Counted from the first letter of the stretch, positions 1 to 8,145 are shown. The stretch: 41,103 nucleotides of DNA from DATARH01 sp050246595 (GCA_050246595.1 JBFWVT010000043.1:1-41103); one strand, 5' to 3'. The notes: generated by a model from the letters alone, not told the origin. A program made the numbers and translations.

Positions 1-75
1 GAACATGCGCGCCGTGGCTGCCCCCATCCCGGATGCCGCGCCGGAGATAATGGCGACCTTGCCCGCGAGTCTCAT
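1..75 (-). CDS. SDR-family oxidoreductase, N-terminal 25 codons (runs off the window)
   Basis: The reverse strand from the ATG at 75 reads an N-terminus with a hydrophobic first strand followed by SGAASGMG, the glycine-rich NAD(P)-binding turn of classical short-chain dehydrogenases/reductases. Only 25 codons are inside the window, so substrate and length cannot be judged. It is divergently oriented from the ABM-domain gene at 383, so the 307 bp between them should hold both promoters. Confidence 0.75.
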   Translation of the reverse strand, partial: MRLAGKVAIISGAASGMGAATARMF

Positions 76-382
76 TGTGGTGTCATCCTCAATCCCAACC
101 GTGATCCTGATAACCAAACCCGACTTCTGTAATCGGAGCGCCGTCGTCAACCCGCATATTTGAGCTTCGGCTTACGATCCCACAGGAGACTCTCAGTCGT
201 CGCCCTGGCAATGGGTCTTCATGCCCCATACCTGACCTTGGCGGGGTGGTTGCTCGATCAGCGCGGGGCAGCGGCAGACCGAAGTGCGGCGCACGATGAC
301 AATGACTGCGCGGAACGCCTCGATTAGATTGCTCGCCTATCCGCCGGAAGCCGATCTGAATTTAACCTGAAGGAGGGCATGG
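76..382. other. Divergent intergenic region between SDR and ABM operon
   Basis: No credible gene on either strand. It must contain the start signals for the two divergent genes. The only clear signal is a strong Shine-Dalgarno AAGGAGG at 370-376, which selects the ATG at 383 rather than the overlapping ATG at 379 that opens a different frame. No convincing -35/-10 pair was found. Confidence 0.5.
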
Positions 383-724
383 ATGGACGGTGCGACGAGT
401 GGCTCAACACAGCAAGCCGGCACCGAATTCGTTGCGTTGAGTCGGTTTACTGTCGCGAACGGCATGGCCGATCAGGTCAAGGATGCTTTTATAAATCGTC
501 CGCATCTGGTCGATACCACTCCCGGTTTCCTGCGGATGCAAGTAATTACGCCGTGCGACGATCCCCGCGAGATATGGCTCTTTACGTACTGGCGCGATGA
601 ATCGAGTTTCAAGGCATGGCACCGCAGCCATCTCTACCATGACGCGCATCGAGGCATTCCGAAGGGGCTGAAGCTCGTCCCGAGGAGCACAAGCCTTCGC
701 TGCTTTGAGCTCGTCTGCACATAG
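383..724 (+). CDS. Antibiotic biosynthesis monooxygenase (ABM) domain protein
   Basis: 113 aa single-domain protein. The first beta strand (FVALSRFTVANG), the run through PGFLRMQV and the EIWLFTYWRDESSFKAW segment match the ferredoxin-like ABM fold found in small cofactor-free monooxygenases and in IsdG/HmoB-type haem-degrading enzymes. Residues about 15-100 form the domain. The start is set by AAGGAGG six bases upstream. It ends 12 bp before the cobalamin-binding gene, so it is probably the first gene of a three-gene operon with a B12 sensor and a histidine kinase. The actual substrate is unknown: the family includes both quinol monooxygenases and haem-binding proteins. The fold is visible; the role is not. 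Confidence 0.75.
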   Translation: MDGATSGSTQQAGTEFVALSRFTVANGMADQVKDAFINRPHLVDTTPGFLRMQVITPCDDPREIWLFTYWRDESSFKAWHRSHLYHDAHRGIPKGLKLVPRSTSLRCFELVCT

Positions 725-736
725 GCCCGTGCTCGT

Positions 737-1810
737 ATGACAGACCCACATCACGTAGCCGCCACCCTCGATAACTCTCGCCACGAACTCGCGGATGCCA
801 TCACAGATCGCCACTATCAGCTGCATCCCGAGCTGGTGGAGCGCTTCGGTGCAGCCGGTCGATCCCATTGCCGACAGGACGCTGAATATCATCTCTCCTA
901 CCTCTCGGCGGCTGTTGCCGCCGGGACGCCAGCATTTTTCACCGAGTATGTAGGCTGGTGCAAGACGATGCTCGGCGCTCGCCGGATCGCTGCCGACGAT
1001 CTTGCTGAAAACCTCAGAATTTTGCGGGAGGTCCTGGAGCGTAGTCTGCCCCCCGACATGTGCACTCTCGCCGTTTCGCCAATACATGCCGGTCTGGCTG
1101 AACTGGGGCGGGTCTCGGCTGCGCCGTCAAGCCTGCTTGCCAAGGACGGCGGACCACTCGCGCAGCTCGCGCACGACTACTTGTCCGCACTGCTCCGCAC
1201 CGAGCGGCATCTGGCGAGCAACCTGATCCTCGCCGCAGCCAACGCTGGAACCCCTATTCGAGATCTCTATCTTCGCGTCTTTCAGCCGAGCCAACACGAG
1301 GTGGGCCGGCTCTGGCAGATGAACCAGATCAGCGTGGCCCAGGAACACTACTGCACCGCAGCAACTCAACTCATCATGTCGCAGCTGTACCCGTATATCT
1401 TCTCCGGAGAGAGGAGGAGCCGGACATTGGCTGCGGCCTGCGTTACCGGCGATCTGCATGAAATCGGTGCCCGGATGGTCTCCGATTTGCTCGAAATGGA
1501 AGGTTGGGACACGATCTATCTGGGCGCCAACGTGCCCGCATCGGGCATCATCCAGCTGATGCGGGAACGGGAAATCCATGTACTAGCGCTCTCCGCAACG
1601 ATGACCTTTCACGTCCCGGCGGTCGAACAGTTTATCGCCGATATCCGTGATGCTCAGGGAGTATGCTCGGCCAAAATCATGGTTGGCGGCTATCCTTTTA
1701 ACATTGCACCAGAGCTTTGGAGGCGCATCGGCGCCGATGCATGGGCGCCCGACGCAGCGAAAGCGATTACTGTCGCTGATCGCCTGCTGGCAATGGCCGC
1801 TCCATCATGA
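737..1810 (+). CDS. Cobalamin-binding regulatory/photosensory protein with CarH-like cap
   Basis: 357 aa. The C-terminal third (about 225-350) is a B12-binding Rossmann domain: D239-x-H241-x-x-G244 gives the lower axial histidine, followed by ALSATMT and MVGGYPF segments. Directly before it is a helical cap with W193-x9-E203-H204, the spacing of the W-x9-EH motif that packs over adenosylcobalamin in CarH/LitR photoreceptors. The N-terminal about 170 residues are helical and show no MerR DNA-binding domain, so unlike CarH this is not an obvious repressor. Its stop overlaps the start of the downstream histidine kinase (ATGA), which suggests that it reports to that kinase. A corrinoid methyl-carrier role is possible, but no methyltransferase is adjacent. 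Domain call is firm; light sensing is inferred. Confidence 0.85.
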   Translation: MTDPHHVAATLDNSRHELADAITDRHYQLHPELVERFGAAGRSHCRQDAEYHLSYLSAAVAAGTPAFFTEYVGWCKTMLGARRIAADDLAENLRILREVLERSLPPDMCTLAVSPIHAGLAELGRVSAAPSSLLAKDGGPLAQLAHDYLSALLRTERHLASNLILAAANAGTPIRDLYLRVFQPSQHEVGRLWQMNQISVAQEHYCTAATQLIMSQLYPYIFSGERRSRTLAAACVTGDLHEIGARMVSDLLEMEGWDTIYLGANVPASGIIQLMREREIHVLALSATMTFHVPAVEQFIADIRDAQGVCSAKIMVGGYPFNIAPELWRRIGADAWAPDAAKAITVADRLLAMAAPS

Positions 1811-3021
1811 CCCTATCTGATCGCCGAGCATTGGCGCTGCGATGCGATCCGGAAGGGATCGTCGAGCGCTTGCTGGTCGACGAAATCGGCGCGAGCCAGT
1901 ATGTCGGTCTGGGGCAGTCCTTCCTGAATGCGATAGATCCCTCGTCGAAGGATGAGGTCCGCAACCTCTTGTCCACTGCAATGCGCGAGTTCGCGGTTCT
2001 GGATCGGGAAATCCGGCTCCGCGGTTCGGATGCTGGTCCGGCAGCGATACTGCATGTTGCCGGATTGGCGATGCCGGCAAACAGGATTCTGGTGGTCGGT
2101 GCCCGCTCATTCAGCGCGGCGGCCACCCTTCTTAGCGATCTTCTACCGAATAATCCGCCGACGGCTGATGCGCTCACTGCGAGCTTTCGCGCATGGTGTC
2201 AATGGACCAGCGGGAGGCCAACACAGGAACATGAACTCTATAATGAGCTGAGCCGAATCAACAATGAGCTTATCAATGCCCGCCGCGAACTGACGAAGCG
2301 CAATGCTGAACTCGCCCGGGTAGATGCAGAGAAAAACCAGTTTCTCGGAATGGTCGTGCACGACCTGCGCAACCCGCTAACGGTTATTCAGACCTACAGC
2401 GAATTTCTCAGCGAACTTCAGGGCAAGATTATAGGCCGGCGTGAGCTCCAATTCATCAATGCAATCGACCGATCGAGCGAGTTTATTCTCGGACTCATCA
2501 ACGACCTGCTCGACATCTCCAAAATCGAGGCGGACCAGCTGGTATTAAACAAGAGACCAACGAACCTTGACGCTCTTATCGAACATAATCTCTCGCTGAA
2601 TCGAGTCTTAGCCGAACGCAAACATGTCCGCCTCGACTATAAGAGCATGGCCAAATTCTCGAATATCCTGCTCGACGCGCGTAAGATTGACCAGGTTCTG
2701 AACAATCTCGTCGATAACGCCATCAAAGTGTCGCCGCCGCAAGGCACCATAGCGGTTCAGCTGTCACGCGAGGATGACAGCGCCCTGCTCCGCGTGACCG
2801 ATCAGGGACCCGGCATCCCGGCCGATGAGCTCCAAGTAATTTTTCAACCCTTTCGGCAGGGACACCTCGGGACGACCAAGGAAGGCAAGAGCGCCGGATT
2901 GGGACTTGCTATTGCAAACAGCATTGTCCGAGGTCACGGGGGACGCCTATGGGCTGAAAGCATACCGCCAAACGGGGCATCCTTCTTTGTCCAGCTCCCT
3001 GTTTCCGGAACTTTGACATAA
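1807..3021 (+). CDS. Sensor histidine kinase coupled to the B12-binding protein
   Basis: 404 aa, soluble (no membrane segment). The N-terminal about 130 residues resemble a degenerate PAS/GAF-like sensor. A coiled coil at about 140-178 leads into the HisKA domain with VVHDLRNP (phospho-acceptor H185), then an HATPase domain with N-box NLVDNAIK, G1 box DQGPGIP, F box FQPF and G2 box SAGLGLAI. It begins within the stop codon of the cobalamin-binding gene, so the two are translationally coupled and likely form one sensor unit. No receiver or DNA-binding response regulator lies in this operon; the stand-alone receiver at 12461 is a speculative partner. The catalytic assignment is secure, the stimulus is inferred from the neighbour. 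Confidence 0.9.
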   Translation: MTLSDRRALALRCDPEGIVERLLVDEIGASQYVGLGQSFLNAIDPSSKDEVRNLLSTAMREFAVLDREIRLRGSDAGPAAILHVAGLAMPANRILVVGARSFSAAATLLSDLLPNNPPTADALTASFRAWCQWTSGRPTQEHELYNELSRINNELINARRELTKRNAELARVDAEKNQFLGMVVHDLRNPLTVIQTYSEFLSELQGKIIGRRELQFINAIDRSSEFILGLINDLLDISKIEADQLVLNKRPTNLDALIEHNLSLNRVLAERKHVRLDYKSMAKFSNILLDARKIDQVLNNLVDNAIKVSPPQGTIAVQLSREDDSALLRVTDQGPGIPADELQVIFQPFRQGHLGTTKEGKSAGLGLAIANSIVRGHGGRLWAESIPPNGASFFVQLPVSGTLT

Positions 3022-3621
3022 CGAGCAGATCGTTTGTGGAGCTCCATCGATGGCCAGAGTCGGTTTGCAAGGCGTTGGTCAGACCTGTTCAGGGCAGAAG
3101 CGATCGAGAGGCGCATCACTGGCGATAGGATTTGGACGCTCTCACGCAACGGCTGCTTCCGGCGCAAACTCGTCGCTTGTACGCGCTCCGGCAAGGGCCC
3201 GCTTACCGCTCCATTTCGGACCTTTCAAATACGCTCCTTTGAGGCATGAGTGCTGGTATTCCCGCACCTCTGCCTCTCGGCGAGAGCAGGGCAAGCTTGA
3301 TCAAGGGAGGGCCCGAGCGGCGCGTTAGCGCTGCTTGGATGCCCTTAACCAAACGGGGCGGAACCCCGGCACCACAGCGTTGGACCGGTCAATGGCGTCA
3401 GCGAGAAGCGAGATTTTGCCGGATCGTGCTTCTGTCCGGGGTCGAACTCGTACCCGAGTCGCCCCATGATGGGATGTCCGAGAGAGCGGTCGTCCAAGCT
3501 GACAGCACGGGGTCACCCGGACAACTTTATCCGGGTGCCACGAGGATCGTGACGGACTTGACCGTTCCCGGCGTCCGGCGCGGTCGCGCGCCACCGATGC
3601 TGGCGCGGCGCCTGGCCGAGC
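3022..3621. other. 600-bp region between the kinase operon and the IS110 transposase
   Basis: I see no supportable gene. An open frame at 3246-3677 has no recognisable motif and no Shine-Dalgarno site. The right part must include one end of the IS110 element and its non-coding flank. A GC-rich hairpin lies at 3514-3537. The string TCAAGGGAGGG occurs at about 3300-3310 and again at about 4770-4780 on the other side of the transposase gene. This may mark related sequence at both element ends, but the ends could not be placed. Confidence 0.4.
3514..3537. repeat. Perfect 8-bp inverted repeat downstream of IS110 transposase
   Basis: CACCCGGA at 3514-3521 and TCCGGGTG at 3530-3537 enclose the 8-nt loop CAACTTTA. 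It lies 85 bp past the transposase stop on the minus strand, with no T-run. It could be a structured part of the IS110 non-coding flank (some subgroups carry their guide RNA on this side) or a weak terminator. Confidence 0.5.
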
Positions 3622-4668
3622 TTACGCCGCGGTTGACGCGGCGGCCGGACTGCCGAACTCGAATTCTCCGCCGGTGACCCAGATACGATGCATGATCACT
3701 GCCAGCTTGCGGGCCACGGCGACGGTCGCGCGCTTCATACCGCGCCGTTTGGCGACAGCAACACCCCAAGCCCGCAGCCGCGACCACTTACGCGTCCGTG
3801 TCATCAGCACCGATGCGGCCTCGTAAAGTAGGTGGCGCATCATCCTGTCGCCGCATTTGCTGATATACCCCGAGCGATCGATCTCGCCCGACTGATATAT
3901 CCGCGGGGTCAATCCGAGATGCGCTCCCAGCGCTTTTGACATGGGAAAGCGGCCCGTATCGTCGATCGTGGCCTTGAAGGCGAGGCTGGTCACCGGGCCG
4001 ACGCCGGGGATTGTCATCAGGCGGCGGGCGACCTCGTCTTGCCGGGGAAGGGCGGCCAAAGTCCGATCAAACGCTTTTCTCTCTGCGCGCATACTCTCTC
4101 GCACCCGCAGCAGCGGCTCGATCGCCGCGGCCAATTGCGGTAGCGCTGCCATGGCAAGCAATTCAGCGACGCGCGCCGCGAAGCGGTTGCGGTGTATCGC
4201 GCCGATCTTCAACCCATAGACTTTGAGCAGCCCACGGATCGTATTCTCGATTTGCAGTTGTGCGGCGACGAGCTGCATCCGTACGGTCAAGGTTGTACGC
4301 ATCGCTTGCGCCGCCGGCGATTTGACGTGAACCGGCCGGTAATGGCCGAGCCGCATCATTTCAGCGATACCACGCGCATCGTTTCTGTCGGTTTTGACCG
4401 GCCGGGTGGACAGAAAGCGCTGAGCGTGACGCACCTCGATACAGACGACGGGTATGCCGGCTTCCCGCAGCCCGCGGTGCAGCCATTCCGATAACGGGCA
4501 CGCCTCGATCCCGGCAAGGTCGATCGAGCCCGACCATTCCGCCAGACGCGCAATCAGCGGACCGGGCTCGCTCGGCACCTTGCCTTGCCAAAGCACCGCG
4601 CCATCGCGGTCGACAACGCACACCGCCGTTTTGCTGAGAGACACGTCGAGCCCGACAAACACACCCAT
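3622..4668 (-). CDS. IS110-family transposase (DEDD recombinase)
   Basis: 348 aa. The N-terminal RuvC-like DEDD domain shows GLDVSLSKT (first Asp), AGIEACP (Glu) and KTDRNDARGIAEM (the Asp pair). The C-terminal Tnp20 domain shows IPGVGPVTSLAF and LGLTPRIYQSGEI followed by RSGYISKCGDRMMRHLL, which carries the serine of this family. The start ATG at 4668 has a good Shine-Dalgarno CAGGAGG. A longer open frame upstream to 5385 is only the antisense of the ParB gene. The gene looks intact. Such elements move as circles, using an element-encoded bridge RNA from a non-coding flank to pair target and donor. It sits between the kinase operon and the ParB leader. Confidence 0.93.
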   Translation of the reverse strand: MGVFVGLDVSLSKTAVCVVDRDGAVLWQGKVPSEPGPLIARLAEWSGSIDLAGIEACPLSEWLHRGLREAGIPVVCIEVRHAQRFLSTRPVKTDRNDARGIAEMMRLGHYRPVHVKSPAAQAMRTTLTVRMQLVAAQLQIENTIRGLLKVYGLKIGAIHRNRFAARVAELLAMAALPQLAAAIEPLLRVRESMRAERKAFDRTLAALPRQDEVARRLMTIPGVGPVTSLAFKATIDDTGRFPMSKALGAHLGLTPRIYQSGEIDRSGYISKCGDRMMRHLLYEAASVLMTRTRKWSRLRAWGVAVAKRRGMKRATVAVARKLAVIMHRIWVTGGEFEFGSPAAASTAA

Positions 4669-4807
4669 GATCGCCTCCTGGTGAAACCGGATGAACCGGC
4701 TCAACAGTAGGATGCTGGGTCCGGCTCCGATTACCCCAGCTGACGCGGGTCTGCCGTTTGGTTTGATCCTCAAGGGAGGGATCAGTTCCGGCCGGAAGCA
4801 CCGGCGT
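4669..4807 (-). other. Upstream non-coding flank of IS110 element (possible guide-RNA region)
   Basis: About 140 bp between the transposase start and the ParB leader, without a gene. It contains a short stem, TGATCC at 4764-4769 with GGATCA at 4779-4784. In the IS110 group proper this flank encodes the bridge RNA; in the IS1111 group it is the other flank. The assignment rests on position and this stem only. Confidence 0.3.
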
Positions 4808-4891
4808 AGAGGAAGAGGGCCATGAGGACTTCGTGGCGGGTTTGACAGGACGGGAGAGGTCTCCCGTTCGCCCGTCGGGAGTATCTCAGCC
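4808..4891 (+). promoter_or_regulatory. Structured leader of the ParB-like gene with two exclusive hairpins
   Basis: The leader opens with the purine box AGAGGAAGAGGGCC (4808-4821), which recurs in the two other leaders of this block. ACGGGAG (4850-4856) pairs perfectly with CTCCCGT (4861-4867) over an AGGT loop. The same CTCCCG (4861-4866) can instead pair with CGGGAG (4876-4881), which contains the Shine-Dalgarno sequence of the ATG at 4892. The two folds exclude each other: one frees the ribosome site and one hides it. This is the arrangement of a translational switch. The pairing is seen directly; function is inferred. Confidence 0.5.
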
Positions 4892-7048
4892 ATGACCACG
4901 ACTTCTATCGTTCGCAATATCCCCCTCGACCGTCTCACCCTGTCCCCGGCCAATGTCCGCAAGACGCCGCCTTCGGCAGCCGAGGATGCCGAACTCAAGG
5001 CCAGCATCCGAGCCGGCGGTCTGAAGCAGAACCTGATCGTCTGCCCGGCTGCGGACAAACCGGAGCACTTCGCCGTCACGGCAGGCGGGCGGCGGTTCAA
5101 GGCCCTGCAGGAGCTCGCCGCCGAGGGCGCAATCGCAGGTGATCGCGAGGTGCCGTGCCTCGTCGAGGAACCCGACACGGCGATTGAGACCTCGCTGATG
5201 GAGAATACGGTGCGCGCCGCGATGCACCCGGCCGACGAATTCACCGCCATGGCCGCGCTGATCGACAGCGGCGCCACGGTCGAGGCCGTCGCTACACGCT
5301 TCGGCGTGTCCGAGCGGCATGTCCGGCAGCGCCTCAAACTCGGCAAGCTCGCACCCGAACTGCTCGACGCCTTCCGCGCCGGCAAGCTCAGCCTTGAGAT
5401 CGCATCGGCCTTTACGCTTGGCGCCGATCATCCGGCGCAGCTCGCGGTCTGGGGCCAGATCAAGGATCAGCATTACGTCTCGGCGCATCAGGTGCGGCGC
5501 CTGCTAACCGGCAGCGCGGTCCCGCTCGATTCCGATCTCGGCCTGTTTGTCGGCGTCGAGGCCTATGAGAAAGCCGGCGGGCAAGTGACCCGCGATCTGT
5601 TCAGCACCGAGGACAAGGGCTTTCTGGACGATGCGGCGCTCGTCAACCGCCTCGCGATCGAGAAGCTCGAACAGAAGGCCGCCGAACTGCGCGCCAACTG
5701 GGCCTGGGCGAAAGCCGTGCTCGATCCCGATTACGGCTTCCTCTCGCAATATCGCCGGATCGAGCCGCAACCGGCCGAATATTCGCCCGAGATCGCCGCC
5801 GAGCTCGACCGCATCGAAGCGCGGCTCGAGGAACTCGGCGAATTGCCGGACGAGGAACTCGGCGACGATCTGATGATGGAAGCCGCGCGTCTCGAAGAGC
5901 GCCGCGACGAGATCGTTGAGGCGACCGAGGCCGAAGAAGTCTACAGCGAGGCCGACCGCAAGCGCGCCGGCGTTATCGTCACGGTCGGCGACGAAGGCGG
6001 TTTCCTGATCCATCGGGGGCTGATCGAACGCACCCCGGGCGCTGTCGCTGCCGATACCGGCGAACAGGACGACAGCGCGCCGGACGGCGGCGATGCCGGT
6101 GGCTCGTCTGACGGTTCCCGCACGGTGACCAGGTTCATGTCCGGCCAGCACAGCCGCGCGATGAGCCCGGAGCAGCAGATCCGCAAGCAGTGCGGCTTCA
6201 GCCAGGGGCATATCGACGATCTCAAAGCCTACCGGCTGCAGATCACGCGGGCGTATCTGGCCGGCGATTTCGCGGTCGCGTTCGATCTCGCGCTCTATGC
6301 GCTGTGCACCGATCTGATCGGCCACGGCTATCGCGATCACTCGCTCGATCTGCGGGCGACCGAGACGCCGCTGCGCAGCACGCTCAACGACCTGGCCGCG
6401 ACACCGGCCGACCGGCTGCTGACAGTGCACGAAACTGCGCTCGACACCGCCTGGCTCGACCTGCCGCCGGCGCAAGGCTTCGCCGCGCTCTCCGTTCTGC
6501 CGGCCGAAGCCAAGCAGCGCCTCTTCGCCTGGTGCATCGCGCTGATGCTGAAGCCGCAGCTGGCGATCGAGGACGGCGCCGATCCGGTCATTGAGGCGGC
6601 GGGCCGCCGGCTTGCGATCCCGTTTGCCGATCTATGGCGCCCGACCGCTCTCAATTACTGGGGCCGGGTCCGGAAGGCGCATGCGCTCGATGTCGCGAAG
6701 GAGATCCTGGGACCCCGCTGGGCGCGCGATCACGAGCTCGACAGGAAGCCGGTTCTCGCCGAAGCGCTGGAGACGGCCTTCGATCCCGAGGCGAGCGCCG
6801 CGTCGATCCATCTCGAAGCGGTGCGCGATCAGGCCGCCGCGTGGCTGCCGCCCGGCTTCGCTTTTGCCGAAACCGTCGCCGAGGCAGAACCGGCCACGGA
6901 AACCGCAGTCGAGGAACACGCCGAGGATGCGGCGAACGATCCGGAGCCGGTCGATGCCGGTGAGAATGAAGAGAGCGACGACATCCCGGCCTTTCTGACC
7001 GGCGATGTGCCGGAAGGCGCGCGCCCGAACGGCGCGGCCCTGCCCTGA
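4892..7048 (+). CDS. ParB/Spo0J-like nuclease-domain protein of plasmid/ICE type
   Basis: 718 aa, more than twice the size of chromosomal ParB. The N-terminal ParB-like domain (about 8-110) shows LTLSPANVRKT, the GGRRFKAL box and ENTVRAAMHPADEF. A helix-turn-helix follows (about 128-152, VATRFGVSERHVRQRLKL). The remaining 500 residues are a family-specific extension with an acidic, low-complexity C-terminus. Large ParB-like proteins of this kind accompany DUF6876 and strawberry-notch genes on alphaproteobacterial plasmids and integrative elements. No ParA lies beside it, so a role in element biology or transcription is as likely as partitioning. The Shine-Dalgarno GGGAG is 10 bases before the ATG and lies inside a switch-like leader. 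Confidence 0.85.
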   Translation: MTTTSIVRNIPLDRLTLSPANVRKTPPSAAEDAELKASIRAGGLKQNLIVCPAADKPEHFAVTAGGRRFKALQELAAEGAIAGDREVPCLVEEPDTAIETSLMENTVRAAMHPADEFTAMAALIDSGATVEAVATRFGVSERHVRQRLKLGKLAPELLDAFRAGKLSLEIASAFTLGADHPAQLAVWGQIKDQHYVSAHQVRRLLTGSAVPLDSDLGLFVGVEAYEKAGGQVTRDLFSTEDKGFLDDAALVNRLAIEKLEQKAAELRANWAWAKAVLDPDYGFLSQYRRIEPQPAEYSPEIAAELDRIEARLEELGELPDEELGDDLMMEAARLEERRDEIVEATEAEEVYSEADRKRAGVIVTVGDEGGFLIHRGLIERTPGAVAADTGEQDDSAPDGGDAGGSSDGSRTVTRFMSGQHSRAMSPEQQIRKQCGFSQGHIDDLKAYRLQITRAYLAGDFAVAFDLALYALCTDLIGHGYRDHSLDLRATETPLRSTLNDLAATPADRLLTVHETALDTAWLDLPPAQGFAALSVLPAEAKQRLFAWCIALMLKPQLAIEDGADPVIEAAGRRLAIPFADLWRPTALNYWGRVRKAHALDVAKEILGPRWARDHELDRKPVLAEALETAFDPEASAASIHLEAVRDQAAAWLPPGFAFAETVAEAEPATETAVEEHAEDAANDPEPVDAGENEESDDIPAFLTGDVPEGARPNGAALP

Positions 7049-7078
7049 GCGGCTGCTGCTTTCCGGGCGTCAGGGAGC

Positions 7079-7199
7079 AAGAGGAAGAGGACAAAGCCCG
7101 TCAGGGCGAGCCGGGAGCAAGAGAGAGCGTTCCGGGCTCGCCCCCGGACCGGGCGGTTCCGGCGCGGGGGTTTTTCCCCACTCTCCGGAGTCCATCCTC
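7079..7199 (+). promoter_or_regulatory. Structured leader before the 128-aa gene (conserved RNA-like motif, copy B)
   Basis: Purine box AAGAGGAAGAGGAC at 7079-7092. GGGCGAGCC (7104-7112) pairs with GGCTCGCCC (7135-7143). Inside, GGGA (7113-7116) pairs with TTCC (7130-7133), closing the loop GCAAGAGAGAGCG. CCCCGGACCG follows at 7142-7151. Next comes a GGGG-T5-CCCC hairpin (about 7166-7179), then CTCTCCGGAG, whose GGAG is the ribosome site of the ATG at 7200. The leader before 8146 has the same order of elements with different paired bases, which argues for a conserved RNA structure. Confidence 0.55.
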
Positions 7200-7586
7200 A
7201 TGCCCGATACATCCACCTGCTTCGATTTCAAGAAACGCGTCGCCTACGACGCCCATGCCAAGCGCCGCTTTCATCACCACGCCCGCGCGCAGCTGCTGAA
7301 GCTCGCCGCGACGCTCGGCTTCGCGCCCGGCGACTACGATCTGCGTTCGAACGAGGGCGGCATCGCTGTCAGCGGCGAGATCACAATGCATGCCGATCAC
7401 CTTTATGTGCAGGCGAGCCAGCCGGCGACGCGCGCCGATACCGGCATTCTGTTCCGCTCGTGCGAGGGGCGGCGCGACTATACCGGCGGACGCAACAATT
7501 TCGCCTCGCTCGACCTGCTGCACCGGCCGGACGAACTCGCCGCGCTGATCCGCCGTCATGTTCCTGTCGAGGGAGGCGCGCGATGA
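7200..7586 (+). CDS. Conserved hypothetical protein of plasmid/ICE block
   Basis: 128 aa; I do not recognise a named family. It is a soluble alpha/beta-looking protein with a basic, histidine-rich segment (AKRRFHHHARAQLLKLAATLG) and a C-terminal stretch on RSCEGRRDYTGGRNNFASL. The ATG at 7200 follows GGAG at 9 bases and sits at the end of a structured leader. Its last codon overlaps the start of the DUF6876 gene (ATGA), so the two are translationally coupled. The context is the ParB / DUF6876 / strawberry-notch block, so a role in maintenance of the element is likely but unproven. Confidence 0.75.
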   Translation: MPDTSTCFDFKKRVAYDAHAKRRFHHHARAQLLKLAATLGFAPGDYDLRSNEGGIAVSGEITMHADHLYVQASQPATRADTGILFRSCEGRRDYTGGRNNFASLDLLHRPDELAALIRRHVPVEGGAR

Positions 7587-7948
7587 GCACCAGGAAACTT
7601 GACCCGGCTGTCCTCGCCCAATTCACCGGCAGTGAGCACTGGTACCGCCACGGCCTCGTGCGCGACATCCTGTTCACCGACGGCGCCAAATACGTTGCCG
7701 ATGCCGGTGGTGCTTACTGGTTAATTGATCAAATCGCGATCGCGCAGCGTTTCGAGAAAGCGGTCGCTGGCGAGGAATTCCAGGTCTGGAAGCTGACGGT
7801 CAATCCCGACCGCAGCGCGCGTCTCGTCTGCGAGGACGGCGATGGCCGTACCGTCTTTGAGAAGGCGATCGAGTTCACCGATTTCCCGGCCGACGGCATC
7901 GAGCTCTGGTTCGAGAACAGCACGATCTACCTGCCGAGCGAGCATTGA
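7583..7948 (+). CDS. DUF6876-family protein
   Basis: 121 aa. The segments LAQFTGSEHWYRHGLVRDIL, FTDGAKYVADAGGAYWLID and the C-terminal FTDFPADGIELWF are those I associate with DUF6876, a family of unknown function found beside ParB-like, antirestriction and strawberry-notch genes on proteobacterial mobile elements. There is no catalytic motif and no signal peptide. It starts inside the stop codon of the 128-aa gene (ATGA overlap), with GGGAGG about 6-10 bases upstream. The family name is from memory of its conserved N-terminus. Confidence 0.8.
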   Translation: MSTRKLDPAVLAQFTGSEHWYRHGLVRDILFTDGAKYVADAGGAYWLIDQIAIAQRFEKAVAGEEFQVWKLTVNPDRSARLVCEDGDGRTVFEKAIEFTDFPADGIELWFENSTIYLPSEH

Positions 7949-8019
7949 GCAGGGATCGGGCGCCGCCAATCCGGACCGGGGTCACCCGATCCGGATTCCC
8001 TTCCGACGGCGCAGAAACC

Positions 8020-8145
8020 AAGAGGAAAAGGGCCGCAGGGGCGAGTTGAGATCCGGGAAGGGAACGAGAGCGCTTCGCCGGACCTTGCCCCGGACCGCGT
8101 GAGGCGCTGCCGGGTGCGCTCTGCCGCTCTCCCCGGAGATCTTCC
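8020..8145 (+). promoter_or_regulatory. Structured leader of the helicase/methylase gene (copy C of the leader motif)
   Basis: Purine box AAGAGGAAAAGGGCC at 8020-8034. GGGGCGAG (8038-8045) pairs with CTTGCCCC (8084-8091, one G-U). TCCGG (8052-8056) pairs with CCGGA (8078-8082), and GAAG (8057-8060) with CTTC (8073-8076), closing the loop GGAACGAGAGCG. CCCCGGACCG follows at 8088-8097. CTCTCCCCGGAG holds the ribosome site 7 bases before the ATG at 8146. Compared with the leader at 7079, the stems keep pairing with changed bases and the loop keeps GAGAGCG. Confidence 0.55.

Noticed and set aside
404..1087. 227-codon minus-strand frame across the ABM and B12 genes
   Set aside because: Both sense genes have recognisable domains; the antisense frame has none.
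4669..5385. N-terminal extension of the IS110 transposase frame by about 240 codons
   Set aside because: It is antisense to the ParB-like gene, has no protein character, and the ATG at 4668 has a strong ribosome site and matches the family start.
5504..6475. Long antisense frame within the ParB-like gene
   Set aside because: Typical GC-rich shadow frame; the sense strand has clear ParB motifs and codon bias.
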